Shown piece by piece: positions 1 through 8,357 of a DNA stretch of 64,000 bases. Numbering within the stretch: position 1 is the stretch's first letter; each line of letters begins with the position of its first letter. The position numbers were made by a program, and so were the translations under genes. The DNA comes from Vulcaniibacterium gelatinicum (GTDB lineage Bacteria > Pseudomonadota > Gammaproteobacteria > Xanthomonadales > Xanthomonadaceae). Where the stretch lies: contig NZ_VNKO01000013.1 in assembly GCF_008033445.1 (NCBI RefSeq), positions 1 to 64,000 of the forward strand. The letters are read 5' to 3'. The notes under the pieces are model-generated. The model was given only the letters and a program-made list of their open reading frames with translations, ran no database searches and was not told where the DNA came from.

Positions 1-18
1 CGCACACTGTCAAAGATC
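1..18 (-). promoter_or_regulatory. boxA-like antitermination element of an rRNA operon leader
   Basis: Read on the minus strand this is GATCTTTGACAGTGTGCG, which matches the boxA-type leader element of bacterial rRNA operons (E. coli TGCTCTTTAACA). It lies about 60 nt downstream of a strong promoter and runs off the window edge. The 16S gene itself is not in the window. That a leftward rrn operon follows is an inference from the leader and from the tyrS-rrn neighbourhood known in Xanthomonadaceae. Confidence 0.6.
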
Positions 19-81
19 CAAACAGGAGCAGCCTCAGCGCCGCCTCCCGCCCCCCAAGGCCAGTGCCCGAGGGAGCCCAAC

Positions 82-109
82 ATCATACAGCCCTCCGCCG
101 AATCGTCAA
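82..109 (-). promoter_or_regulatory. Strong sigma-70 promoter, probably rRNA operon
   Basis: The minus strand reads TTGACG, a 16-nt spacer, then TATGAT, close to the sigma-70 consensus. A run of seven T lies 11 nt upstream of the -35, where an UP element would sit. A boxA-like element follows downstream. Together these fit an rRNA operon promoter firing leftward out of the window, away from tyrS. Confidence 0.7.
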
Positions 110-259
110 CACCCCGCCGCAAAAAAACCACTCCGCTCAGGGCACTCCAGCCGGTCGGCCGCCCCGCCACCCGGCACGCCGGTCGGCAAGGGGCGCGCAT
201 TGTGCACGCTCCGGGGCCTGTCGTCGAGGTGATGCCGGGCGGCGGCATTTCAAGGGCCC

Positions 260-276
260 GGGGCGGGGCCCGCCCC
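260..276 (-). terminator. GC-rich hairpin after tyrS
   Basis: A perfect 7-bp stem (GGGGCGG/CCGCCCC, 3-nt loop) lies 22 nt past the tyrS stop. No T tract follows on the minus strand, so it is at best a weak intrinsic terminator or a pause site. Confidence 0.3.
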
Positions 277-298
277 GACCCCGGCGCGGGCCGCGCGT

Positions 299-1531
299 TC
301 AGCCGGCACTGACCAGGCGCACCCGGGCGAAGGTGCGCTTGCCGACCGCGAGCACGCCGGTGAACCCCGGGGCGAAGGTGCGGCCGGCGTCCTCGACCAC
401 CTCGCCCTCGACCCGCACCGCGCGCTCGCGCAGCTTGCGCATCGCCTCGGAGTTGCTGGGGGTGAGGCCGGCGGCGGTGAGCAGGGCGGCGATGCGCAGC
501 CCCTCGGCCGGCACCACCACGTCCTGCAGCGGCAGCAGGGCGGTGTCGCCCTCGCCGCGCACCGCGGCGTTCCAGCCGGCCACGGCCTGCTCGGCGGCGG
601 CCGCGCCGTGGAAGCGCGCGGCCAGCTCGCGCGCCAGGCGCAGCTTGACGTCGCGCGGGTTGAGCGCGCCTTCGGCCACCGCGCGCTTCAGTCGCGCCGC
701 CTCCTCGATCGTGATCTCGAAGCTGAGCAGCTCGATCCAGCGCCACATCAGCTCGTCGCCGATCTTCATCGTCTTGGTGACGATGTCTATCGCCGGCTCG
801 GCGATGCCGATGTAGTTGCCGAGCGACTTGCTCATCTTCTGCACGCCGTCCAGGCCTTCCAGCAGCGGCATGGTCAGCACGATCTGCGGCGGCTGGCCGT
901 AGTGCTCCTGCAGGGCGCGACCCATCAGCAGGTTGAACTTCTGGTCGGTGCCGCCGAGCTCGACGTCGGCCTGCAGCGCCACCGAGTCGTAGCCCTGCAC
1001 CAGCGGATAGAGGAATTCGTGGATCGCGATCGGCTGGTGCGCGGCATAACGCTTGGCGAAGTCGTCGCGCTCGAGCATGCGCGCCACGGTGTGCTGGGCG
1101 GCGAGCCGGATCATGTCGGCCGCGCCCATCTTCCCGAACCATTCGGAGTTGAAACGCACCTCTGTGCGCTCGGGGTCGAGCACCTTGAACACCTGTGCCT
1201 CGTAGGTGCGGGCGTTGGCTTCGACCTCTTCGCGGGTGAGCGGCTTGCGGGTGGCGTTCTTGCCGGTGGGGTCGCCGATCATCCCGGTGAAGTCGCCGAT
1301 CAGGAAGATCACCGTATGGCCGAGGTCCTGGAACTGCCGCATCTTGTTGAGCAGGACGGTGTGGCCCAGGTGCAGGTCGGGGGCGGTGGGATCGAAGCCG
1401 GCCTTGATGCGCAGGGGGCGGCCCAGGCGCAGGCGCGCCTCGAGCTCGTCGCGCTTGAGGATCTCGTCGGCGCCGCGGCCGATCAGGGCAAGGGCTGGTT
1501 CGAGCGACACGGGGGCCTCGTCGGCGGCCAA
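299..1531 (-). CDS. tyrS: Tyrosyl-tRNA synthetase (KMSKS type)
   Basis: Charges tRNA-Tyr with tyrosine in the cytoplasm. The 410-residue protein has the class I signature HLGH (residues 54-57) and a canonical KMSKS loop (232-236), followed by an S4-like RNA-binding domain in roughly the last 65 residues. The intact KMSKS marks the TyrZ-like subgroup; E. coli TyrS has KFGKT instead. The start is a TTG at 1531; a GTG seven codons in is the alternative, and no ATG is available. It lies between the rRNA operon leader and a divergent M23 peptidase gene, a layout known from Xanthomonadaceae. Confidence 0.95.
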   Translation of the reverse strand: MAADEAPVSLEPALALIGRGADEILKRDELEARLRLGRPLRIKAGFDPTAPDLHLGHTVLLNKMRQFQDLGHTVIFLIGDFTGMIGDPTGKNATRKPLTREEVEANARTYEAQVFKVLDPERTEVRFNSEWFGKMGAADMIRLAAQHTVARMLERDDFAKRYAAHQPIAIHEFLYPLVQGYDSVALQADVELGGTDQKFNLLMGRALQEHYGQPPQIVLTMPLLEGLDGVQKMSKSLGNYIGIAEPAIDIVTKTMKIGDELMWRWIELLSFEITIEEAARLKRAVAEGALNPRDVKLRLARELAARFHGAAAAEQAVAGWNAAVRGEGDTALLPLQDVVVPAEGLRIAALLTAAGLTPSNSEAMRKLRERAVRVEGEVVEDAGRTFAPGFTGVLAVGKRTFARVRLVSAG

Positions 1532-1610
1532 AGTGTGACCGCGATGGTAAAGGGTCCGTTAAACGGAAGGGGGATGCGGCAGGCCCGAAAAACCCATTCA
1601 GCTCAAAGGT

Positions 1611-1639
1611 TTGACGCGCCCTGTTCGCGTGACTATGGT
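1611..1639 (+). promoter_or_regulatory. Sigma-70 promoter for the M23 peptidase gene
   Basis: TTGACG at 1611-1616, a 17-nt spacer and TATGGT at 1634-1639 lie 41 nt before the ATG at 1681. Both hexamers are close to consensus and the spacing is ideal. The site is in the divergent gap between tyrS and the peptidase gene. Confidence 0.6.
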
Positions 1640-1680
1640 AGCGCCGCTACGCGCCCGTCACGCGGGCCGATGGGGATTCC

Positions 1681-3081
1681 ATGATGACAGCGACGAGCGG
1701 ATCGCGACAGCGCGCGCCCGAAGCCACCCCGTCCCGCGCCCTGCGCCGGATGCCGGCCGCGTTCAACGGCCGCTGGACGCGCCGCCATTGGGCCCACGCC
1801 AGCCTGTTCGCGACCCTCGGCGCTCTGCTCGCCGCGCTGGTGCCCGGCTTCTCCGGCGCGATCTCCGCACCGCAGCAACCTGCGCTGGTCACCACCACGA
1901 TGGCGCTGGCGCTGCCGCCGCTGCCGGCCTCGCGCCGGGCCAGCACGCCCGGCGACAGCTGGCAGGTGGTGTCGGTGCGGCCGGGGCAGACCCTGGGCGC
2001 GATCTTCGAGGAGCTGGACCTGCCGGCGACGCTGATGCACCGCATCCTCGAGCACCCGGGCGCGAAGCAGGCGCTGACCCGGCTCCGGCCCGGCGCCGAG
2101 CTCGCCTTCGACCTGCCGGCGGACGGCGGGCTGCGCGCGCTGCGCTACGACCGCGACGAGACCCACCGGGTCGAGCTGCAGCTGCAGGGCGATGCGATCG
2201 TCGAACGCGTGATCGAGCGTCCGGTCGAGGCCCGCACCGTGGTGATCAGCGGCGAGGTGGGACGTTCGCTGTTCCATTCCGCGCGCCGGCTCGGCCTGTC
2301 GCCGAAGGCGATCAACCAGCTCACCGACGAGATCTTCAAGTACGACATCGACTTCAACGAGGACGTGGCCGCGTCCGACCGCTTCAGCGTGGTGGTCGAG
2401 CAGCGCTGGCGCGAGGGCGAGCTGATCGGCACCGGCCCGGTGCTGGCGGCGACCTTCACCGCGCGCGGCAAGCTGTATTCGGGCTTCCGTTTCGAACGCA
2501 ACGGCAAGCCGGAGTACTTCACCGCCGACGGCCGGCCGCTGAAGAAGAGCTTCATCCGCATGCCGATCCCGTACGCGCGCCTGACCTCGGGCTTCGGCGC
2601 GCGCCGCCACCCGGTGCTGGGCCGCATGCGCATGCACAAGGGCGTGGACTACGCCGCGCGCAGCGGCACGCCGATCATGGCCGCGGGCGATGCGCGGGTG
2701 AAGTTCGTCGGCTGGAAGGGCGGCTACGGCCGCACCGTGGTGCTCGACCACGGCCGCGGCTACACCACCCTGTACGCGCACATGTCGCGCTTCGGCGACA
2801 TCCGCGCCGGGCAGCGCGTGCCGCAGGGCGCGGTGATCGGCTACGTCGGCAGCTCCGGCCTGTCCACCGGCCCGCACCTGCACTACGAGTTCCAGATCAA
2901 CGGCGTGCACCGCAATCCGCTGTCGGTGACCATGCCGCCGCCCGAGCCGCTCAGCGGCGCCGCCCTGGCCGCGTTCCGCGCCCAGACCCAGCATGCGCTG
3001 GCGCGGATCCAGGAGGTCGAGCGGGTGGTGTTCGCCGACGCCGCGCCGGTGAAGCCGGCCAAGGGCCAGGGCAGGAGCTGA
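1681..3081 (+). CDS. M23 family murein endopeptidase with OapA/LysM-like domain
   Basis: Predicted zinc DD-endopeptidase that cleaves peptidoglycan cross-links in the periplasm. An N-terminal signal anchor lies near residues 38-60. A LysM/OapA-like segment follows (about 95-145, starting [13 protein letters not shown]). The C-terminal LytM/M23 domain has the zinc ligands H319 and D323 (HKGVDY) and the H399-x-H401 pair (HLHYEF). The length (466 aa) is typical of MepM-type enzymes. The start is one of two adjacent ATGs at 1681/1684. It is followed 91 nt later by anmK, so murein cleavage and muropeptide recycling are neighbours. Confidence 0.9.
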   Translation: MMTATSGSRQRAPEATPSRALRRMPAAFNGRWTRRHWAHASLFATLGALLAALVPGFSGAISAPQQPALVTTTMALALPPLPASRRASTPGDSWQVVSVRPGQTLGAIFEELDLPATLMHRILEHPGAKQALTRLRPGAELAFDLPADGGLRALRYDRDETHRVELQLQGDAIVERVIERPVEARTVVISGEVGRSLFHSARRLGLSPKAINQLTDEIFKYDIDFNEDVAASDRFSVVVEQRWREGELIGTGPVLAATFTARGKLYSGFRFERNGKPEYFTADGRPLKKSFIRMPIPYARLTSGFGARRHPVLGRMRMHKGVDYAARSGTPIMAAGDARVKFVGWKGGYGRTVVLDHGRGYTTLYAHMSRFGDIRAGQRVPQGAVIGYVGSSGLSTGPHLHYEFQINGVHRNPLSVTMPPPEPLSGAALAAFRAQTQHALARIQEVERVVFADAAPVKPAKGQGRS

Positions 3082-3172
3082 GGGCAGCACCGCGTGCTGC
3101 GGCGTGACGTCGCCGCGGCGCTTGCCTATGCTCGTGCGGGGCGCCCGCGCGGCGCATGCGGCAAGGACCGAC

Positions 3173-4279
3173 GTGGCGGACGCCGAACTGTTCCTCGGAC
3201 TGATCTCGGGCACCAGCGCCGACGGCATCGATGCCGCGCTGGTGCGCTTCGAGCACGGGCGCTGCGCGCTCGTGCACGGGCGCACCTATGCCTGGGAGCC
3301 GGCGCTGCGGGCGCGGCTGGTGGCGCTGGGCCAGGGCGGGGACGCCGCGTCGCTGGACGAGTTGGGCCGGCTCGACGTGCAGGTGGCGCACGCCTTCGCC
3401 GACGCCGCGCTGCGGCTGCTCGACGAGGTCGGCGTGGCCCCGGCGCAGGTGCGCGCGCTCGGCTCGCACGGCCAGACCGTGCGCCATCGCCCGGGCCCGC
3501 CGCATCCGTTCACCTGGCAGCTCGGCGACGGCCACGTGATCGCCGAGCGCACCCGCATCACCACGGTCGCCGACTTCCGCCGCCGCGACGTGGCCGCCGG
3601 CGGCCAGGGCGCGCCGCTGGTACCGGCCTTCCACGCCGCGCTGCTGCATGCGCCGGACGAGGACCGGGCGGTGCTGAACCTGGGCGGGATCGCCAACTTC
3701 ACCCTGCTGCCGCGCCGCGGGCCGGTGCGCGGCTTCGACACCGGCCCGGCCAACGCGCTGCTCGATGCCTGGTGCCAGCGCCACACCGGCGCGGCGTTCG
3801 ACGCCGGCGGCGCGTTCGCCGCGCGCGGCACGGTGGACCAGGCCCTGCTCGCGCGCCTGCTCGCCGAGCCGTGGTTCGCGCTGCCGCCGCCAAAGAGCAC
3901 CGGGCGCGAGCAGTTCCAGCTCGCCTGGCTGCAGGCGCACCTGCGCGGCGGCGAACGCGCCGAGGACGTGCAGGCGACCCTGCTCGAGCTGGCCGCGCGC
4001 ACGATCGCCGAGGCCCTGCATGCGAGCCAGCCGTACACCCGGCGCGTGATCGTGTGCGGCGGCGGCGTGCACAACCCGCACCTGCGGGCGCGGATCGCCG
4101 CGCTGCTGCCGGAGGCGGTGGTCGAGTCGAGCGCGGTGCACGGTCTCGACCCGGACTGCGTCGAGGCGATGGCCTTCGCCTGGCTGGCACGCGAGGCCCT
4201 GGCCGGGCGCCCGGGCAACCTGCCCGCGGTCACCGGCGCGCGCGGCCCGCGCGTGCTCGGAGTCGTATTCCCGGCCTGA
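3173..4279 (+). CDS. anmK: Anhydro-N-acetylmuramic acid kinase
   Basis: Phosphorylates and opens 1,6-anhydro-MurNAc to MurNAc-6-phosphate during cell-wall recycling in the cytoplasm. The N-terminus has the AnmK signature [16 protein letters not shown]. The nucleotide-binding segments [12 protein letters not shown] and the late [10 protein letters not shown] are also present. I place the start at GTG 3173: AAGGA lies 5 nt upstream and the 368-residue product fits the family. The open frame runs back to 3104, but that extension is not typical. Its neighbours, an M23 endopeptidase and AmpG, belong to the same recycling route. Confidence 0.92.
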   Translation: MADAELFLGLISGTSADGIDAALVRFEHGRCALVHGRTYAWEPALRARLVALGQGGDAASLDELGRLDVQVAHAFADAALRLLDEVGVAPAQVRALGSHGQTVRHRPGPPHPFTWQLGDGHVIAERTRITTVADFRRRDVAAGGQGAPLVPAFHAALLHAPDEDRAVLNLGGIANFTLLPRRGPVRGFDTGPANALLDAWCQRHTGAAFDAGGAFAARGTVDQALLARLLAEPWFALPPPKSTGREQFQLAWLQAHLRGGERAEDVQATLLELAARTIAEALHASQPYTRRVIVCGGGVHNPHLRARIAALLPEAVVESSAVHGLDPDCVEAMAFAWLAREALAGRPGNLPAVTGARGPRVLGVVFPA

Positions 4280-4288
4280 ACGGCGCGC

Positions 4289-4618
4289 TCAGGTCGGTTC
4301 GTCCTGTTCCCCTTCCTTGCGCACCACGTCCTCGAGCCGGTGGTCGAGGATGTGCGGCGGCGGCGTGGGTTCGGAGGCGCGCCCGATCAGGCCGAAGCCC
4401 GGATCGTTCGGCACCTGCTCGAGCGCCGCGATCGCCTGCTGCAGGGCGGTGGACTCGCGGTCGTCCAGGCGCACCTGGGCCCCGCTCTCGCAGGCATACA
4501 GCCCCTGCTCGAGCAGGGCCAGGAGGGTCTGGTGCATGTCCCAGCCGCGCGCCTGGGCCACGCGACGGATGCGCTCGGCCAGGACCGGATCAATGTCGCG
4601 CAGGACGATGTCGGTCAT
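4289..4618 (-). CDS. Small ribbon-helix-helix-like protein
   Basis: A 109-residue protein whose first 45 residues (MTDIVLRDIDPVLAERIRRV and following helices) look like a FitA/Arc-type ribbon-helix-helix domain: one short strand then two helices. The remainder is charged and proline-rich with no recognised domain. A DNA-binding role is inferred from this pattern alone. An inverted repeat with two TGACGGTCA boxes lies just upstream (4640-4675) and could be its operator. It sits between anmK (convergent) and ampG (upstream, same strand). No toxin gene of the PIN type is adjacent, so a toxin-antitoxin role is not supported. Confidence 0.65.
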   Translation of the reverse strand: MTDIVLRDIDPVLAERIRRVAQARGWDMHQTLLALLEQGLYACESGAQVRLDDRESTALQQAIAALEQVPNDPGFGLIGRASEPTPPPHILDHRLEDVVRKEGEQDEPT

Positions 4619-4639
4619 GCCACCCTCCAGCGGCGCACA

Positions 4640-4675
4640 TTGACGGTCACGGATTCAACGCTCCGTGACGGTCAA
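4640..4675. promoter_or_regulatory. Inverted repeat with two TGACGGTCA boxes (candidate operator)
   Basis: TTGACGGTCACGG and CCGTGACGGTCAA are 13-nt arms, complementary at 12 of 13 positions, around a 10-nt loop. The 9-mer TGACGGTCA, itself nearly palindromic, occurs twice, 25 bp apart. The element starts 22 nt upstream of the RHH-like gene and 8 nt past the ampG stop. It could be an operator for the RHH-like protein or a stem-loop ending the ampG transcript. The repeat is seen; the function is inferred. Confidence 0.4.
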
Positions 4676-4682
4676 CGGCGAC

Positions 4683-6068
4683 CTATCCGGCCGCCGCCCG
4701 CACCGGGCCGGCGCGGTGGCCCGGGCCGCGCAGGGCGAGCCAGGCGCACAGCAGCAGCGCCGGGATGCCGACCAGGGCGGTGGCAGCGAAGAACAGGGCA
4801 TACCCGCCCATTTCGCCGTGTCCGGCCTGGAACGTCTCCACGGCCACGCCCGACAGCCCCTTCAGCAGCTTGCCCGGCAGGGCATAGAACGAGCTCAGCA
4901 GCGCGTACTGGGTGGCGGTGTAACCCAGGCTGGTCAGGCTCGACATGTAGCCGACCAACGCGACCCCGGCGAACCCGCTGCAGAAGTTGTCGATCACCAT
5001 CGCCGCGGTGAACACGCCGGTGTCGGCGCCCGCCAGCGCCAGCCAGCTGAACGCGAGATTGGAGGCCGGCCCGAGCACCGCGCCCGCGAGCAGGGTCGGC
5101 ACGAACCCGAACCGGACCGCGCTCAGCCCGGCCGCGGCCACACCGAGCACGGTCGCGACCAGCCCGAACGAGCCGCGCACCGCGCCCACGGTCTCCTTGC
5201 CGATGCCGAGGTCGGCGTAGAACGGGTTGGCCATCGGCCCCATCAGGAAGTCCGGCAGCCGGTACAGGCTGATCGCGACCAGCATCAGCAGCGCCCACTG
5301 TCCGTGCTGGCGGAAGAAGGCCACGAACGGGCCAAGCACCGCGTCGTACAGACCCTGCGGCGTGTACAGCGCGGGCTGCGACGTCGCGGCGGCCCGCACG
5401 CTGGCGGCCGGCTCGCGCGCCAGCAGCACCGCGGCCATGCCCACGCCCATCAGCGCCGCCATCAGCCCGTACGACAGCACCCAGCCGACCTGCGCGGCCA
5501 CGATCAGGATCAGCGCGTCGGTGACCAGCAGCGCGCCGCGGTAGCCCAGGGTCGCGGTCGAGGTCAGCAGCCCCTGCTGCTCGTTGCTGTCGGCGCTCTC
5601 GATGCGCCAGGCGTCGATCACGATGTCCTGGGTGGCCGAGGCGAAGGCCACCACCAGCGCCAGCGCGCCGAACACCAGCAGCCGGTCGAGCGCGACCCCT
5701 GCCAGCGACAGCGTGTCCGCGCGCGGCTCGACCAGCGCCATCCCCACCAGCGCCGCGGCCACCACCAGCTGCGACAGCAGCATCCAGCCGCGACGGCGGC
5801 CGAGCCAGCGCCCGAGCAGCGGCGCATCGGCCTTGTCCACCAGCGGCGCCCACAGGAACTTCAGCGAGTACGCCAGGCCGACCCACGACAGGAACCCGAT
5901 CGTGGACAGCTCGATGCCGTTCTCGCGCATCCAGAAGCCGAGCGTGTTGCCGACCAGGTAGATCGGGATGCCCGAGCTGAAGCCGAGCAGCAGCATCGCC
6001 AGCACCTTCGGCTGGCGCAGGTTCTGCGCGACGAGGCGCCAGCCGGCGGGCGTGCGCTCAGAGGTCAT
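4683..6068 (-). CDS. ampG: AmpG-type muropeptide permease (MFS)
   Basis: Inner-membrane MFS transporter that imports GlcNAc-anhydroMurNAc peptides for recycling. The 461-residue product has about 12 hydrophobic segments. It carries the AmpG hallmarks LLLGFSSGIPIYLVGNTLGF near the N-terminus, the loop SLKFLWAPLVDKADAP, and the SATQDIVIDAWRIES segment. The ATG at 6068 overlaps the xthA stop by 11 nt, so the two are probably cotranscribed and translationally coupled. With anmK and the M23 peptidase it forms a recycling group. Confidence 0.92.
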   Translation of the reverse strand: MTSERTPAGWRLVAQNLRQPKVLAMLLLGFSSGIPIYLVGNTLGFWMRENGIELSTIGFLSWVGLAYSLKFLWAPLVDKADAPLLGRWLGRRRGWMLLSQLVVAAALVGMALVEPRADTLSLAGVALDRLLVFGALALVVAFASATQDIVIDAWRIESADSNEQQGLLTSTATLGYRGALLVTDALILIVAAQVGWVLSYGLMAALMGVGMAAVLLAREPAASVRAAATSQPALYTPQGLYDAVLGPFVAFFRQHGQWALLMLVAISLYRLPDFLMGPMANPFYADLGIGKETVGAVRGSFGLVATVLGVAAAGLSAVRFGFVPTLLAGAVLGPASNLAFSWLALAGADTGVFTAAMVIDNFCSGFAGVALVGYMSSLTSLGYTATQYALLSSFYALPGKLLKGLSGVAVETFQAGHGEMGGYALFFAATALVGIPALLLCAWLALRGPGHRAGPVRAAAG

Positions 6069-6861
6069 AGTCCACCGTGTACGGGGCGTGATCGGAGAAG
6101 CGCGGCTCGCGGGCAATGGAGCATGCGCGCAGGCGCGACGCAAGTGACGGCGTGGCCAGCTGGTAGTCGATGCGCCAGCCCACGTCCTTGGCGCGCGCCG
6201 CACCACGGTTGCTCCACCAGGTGTAGTCCTGGCCCTGCGGACGCAGCCGGCGGTAGGTGTCCACCCAGCCGTGCGCAGCCGGCGGCGTGCCGTCGCTGCC
6301 GCCGTCCTCGGCGATCTGGGCGTTGAGCCAGGCGCGCTCGGGCGGCAGGCAGCCGGAGTTCTTCTGGTTCGAGGTCCAGTTGCGGATGTCGAGCCGGCTG
6401 CGAACGATGTTGAAGTCGCCGCACAGGACGTAATCGCGGCCGCTGCGCAGCCAGTCGTCGAGGATCGGCCTGAGCCACTCCATGACCTGGAACTTGAACG
6501 CCTGCCGCTCCTCGCCGGACGAGCCGGAGGGGAGGTAGAACGAGACCACGCTGAGCCTGCCGAAGCGCGCCTCGAGGTAGCGGCCCTCGTCGTCGAACGG
6601 CGCCCAGCCGAGCTCGGTGCGGACCTCGTCCGGCTCGCGCTTGGCGTAGATCGCCACCCCGCTGTAGCCCATTTTGGTGCGCGCGTCGCGGAACCAGGCG
6701 CGGTAGCCGTCGGGGCGGAACGCGGCCTCGCCGAGCTGGTGCTCCTGGGCCTTGGTTTCCTGCACGCACAGCACGTCGGCGCGCTGCTGCGCGAACCAGT
6801 CGAAGAACCCCTTGGTGGCGGCCGAACGCAGGCCGTTGGCGTTGAAGGTGACGATGCGCAT
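6058..6861 (-). CDS. xthA: Exodeoxyribonuclease III (AP endonuclease)
   Basis: Cuts DNA 5' of abasic sites and removes 3' blocks in base excision repair. The 267-residue length is that of the family. Visible exonuclease/endonuclease/phosphatase motifs are the N-terminal MRIVTFNANGLRSA, the metal-binding Glu in VQETKAQ, CGDFNI, the VGWRIDYQLA stretch and the C-terminal FSDHAPYTVDYDL with catalytic Asp-His. The ATG at 6861 is supported by that N-terminus. It is divergent from pyrE across 102 nt, and its 3' end overlaps ampG. Confidence 0.95.
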   Translation of the reverse strand: MRIVTFNANGLRSAATKGFFDWFAQQRADVLCVQETKAQEHQLGEAAFRPDGYRAWFRDARTKMGYSGVAIYAKREPDEVRTELGWAPFDDEGRYLEARFGRLSVVSFYLPSGSSGEERQAFKFQVMEWLRPILDDWLRSGRDYVLCGDFNIVRSRLDIRNWTSNQKNSGCLPPERAWLNAQIAEDGGSDGTPPAAHGWVDTYRRLRPQGQDYTWWSNRGAARAKDVGWRIDYQLATPSLASRLRACSIAREPRFSDHAPYTVDYDL

Positions 6862-6963
6862 GCAGCAGGGCGGCGGGACGGGGCAGCGCAGCGTAGCGCA
6901 GGCCGACGGAACGCCGCGCGGTTCCGGCACAATCCGTGCCTTCCGCTCCCGGTTCCGCGCCCG

Positions 6964-7623
6964 ATGTCCGACCACCGCATCCGCTTCCTCCGCCTGGCCC
7001 TGCGCGCGCAGGCGCTGCGCTTCGGCGAGTTCACCCTCAAGTCCGGGCGGGTCAGCCCGTACTTCTTCAACGCCGGGCGCTTCGACCGCGGCGCGCTGCT
7101 GGCGGAGCTGGCGGCCTGCTACGCCGATGCGGTCGAGGCCGCCGGGCTCGCGTTCGACCTGCTGTTCGGCCCGGCCTACAAGGGCATCCCGCTCGCGACC
7201 GCGCTGGCCTGCGAGTTCGCCCGCCGCGGTCGCGACCTGCCGCTGGCCTTCAACCGCAAGGAGGCCAAGGCGCATGGCGAGGGGGGGGTGCTGATCGGTG
7301 CGCCGCTGGCCGGGCGGCGGGTGCTGGTGGTGGACGACGTGATCACTGCCGGCACCGCGATCCGCGAGGCGCTGGGGCTGATCCGTGACGGCGGCGGGGC
7401 TCCCGCCGGAATCGTGATCGCGCTCGACCGCCAGGAACGCGCCAGCGACGACGACCCGCGCTCGGCCGCGCAGGCGGTGGCCGCCGCACACGGCATCCCG
7501 GTGGTGGCGGTGGCCGGACTGGCCGACCTGCTTGCGTTCGCGGGCGAAAGCGCGGAACTTGTGCCGCACCGCGACGCCCTGCGCGCCTACCGCGAACGCT
7601 GGGGCTGCGCGGCGGATCTTTGA
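6964..7623 (+). CDS. pyrE: Orotate phosphoribosyltransferase
   Basis: Makes OMP from orotate and PRPP in pyrimidine synthesis. The 219-residue protein carries the PRPP-binding motif VLVVDDVITAGTAIREAL and the FGPAYKGIPLA and FNRKEAKAHGEGG segments typical of bacterial PyrE. The ATG at 6964 gives the usual N-terminus (SDHRIRFLRLALRAQALRFG). A CACAAT hexamer 30 nt upstream may be the -10 of its promoter. Divergent from xthA. Confidence 0.95.
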   Translation: MSDHRIRFLRLALRAQALRFGEFTLKSGRVSPYFFNAGRFDRGALLAELAACYADAVEAAGLAFDLLFGPAYKGIPLATALACEFARRGRDLPLAFNRKEAKAHGEGGVLIGAPLAGRRVLVVDDVITAGTAIREALGLIRDGGGAPAGIVIALDRQERASDDDPRSAAQAVAAAHGIPVVAVAGLADLLAFAGESAELVPHRDALRAYRERWGCAADL

Positions 7624-7649
7624 CCTGCGGCCGGCAGGGGGCTGCCACC

Positions 7650-8342
7650 ATGACCATCACCCGTTCGCTCGCCATCGCCGTCCTGTTCGCCCTGTCGGCA
7701 AGCGCACAGGCGCAGAAAGCCCGCCAGGAACCGGCCCCTGCCAAGAAGCTCTACTGCTGGGAAGAGAACGGCCGCAAGGTCTGCGGCGACGCGCTGCCGG
7801 CCGAGGCCGCGGGCGCGGCGCGCACCGAATTCAGCGCCCGCAGCGGCCGCCGCACCGGCCAGGTCGGCCCGGCCCTGAGCGAGGACGAACGCGCCGCTGT
7901 CGAAGCGGCCGAAGCCGAGGCCGCCCGCGCCGCGGCCGAGGAGCAGGCGCGGATCCGGCGCGAGCTGGCGATGGTGGAGTCCTACGCCACCGAGGACGAG
8001 CTGCGCCGCGCGTTCCACGAACGCATCACCCTGCTCGACGAGACGGTGAAGGCCTCCCGGCTCGGCGTGGACGGCCTGCGCCACAGCCTGATCTCGCAGC
8101 TGCGCCGCGCCGGGGAACTGGAGTTGGCCGGCAAACCGGTGCCGAAGACCCTGGCCGACAACATCCGGCACCAGTACGCCGCATTGCGCCGCCAGGAGCG
8201 CCTGCTCGTGCAGCAGGTGCGGGATCGGGCCGAACTCGACGGCGAGTTCACCTCGGCGCTGGAACGCTACCGCGCGCTCAAGCGCCAGGCCGCGGAGGCC
8301 GCGGCGGCCGCGGCCGCGCCGGAGGCCGGGCCGACGCCCTGA
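7650..8342 (+). CDS. Secreted DUF4124-like protein with coiled-coil region
   Basis: A 230-residue protein with a signal peptide (hydrophobic stretch and A-Q-A cleavage region within the first 22 residues). A short Cys-containing module follows (KLYCWEENGRKVCGDALP), resembling the DUF4124 N-terminal domain. The middle is a long Ala/Glu/Arg-rich helical stretch that is probably coiled coil. Function unknown; probably periplasmic. The ATG at 7650 is chosen because the signal peptide begins there; the frame extends ten codons further back without one. It lies 26 nt behind pyrE. Two more DUF4124-like proteins are encoded at 58.7-60.1 kb. Confidence 0.75.
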   Translation: MTITRSLAIAVLFALSASAQAQKARQEPAPAKKLYCWEENGRKVCGDALPAEAAGAARTEFSARSGRRTGQVGPALSEDERAAVEAAEAEAARAAAEEQARIRRELAMVESYATEDELRRAFHERITLLDETVKASRLGVDGLRHSLISQLRRAGELELAGKPVPKTLADNIRHQYAALRRQERLLVQQVRDRAELDGEFTSALERYRALKRQAAEAAAAAAAPEAGPTP

Positions 8343-8357
8343 CCCCCGGCCGCCGGC

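Noticed and set aside
4289-4618. Antitoxin of a toxin-antitoxin pair
   Set aside because: The RHH-like N-terminus fits, but neighbours on both sides are anmK and ampG and no toxin frame is supported.
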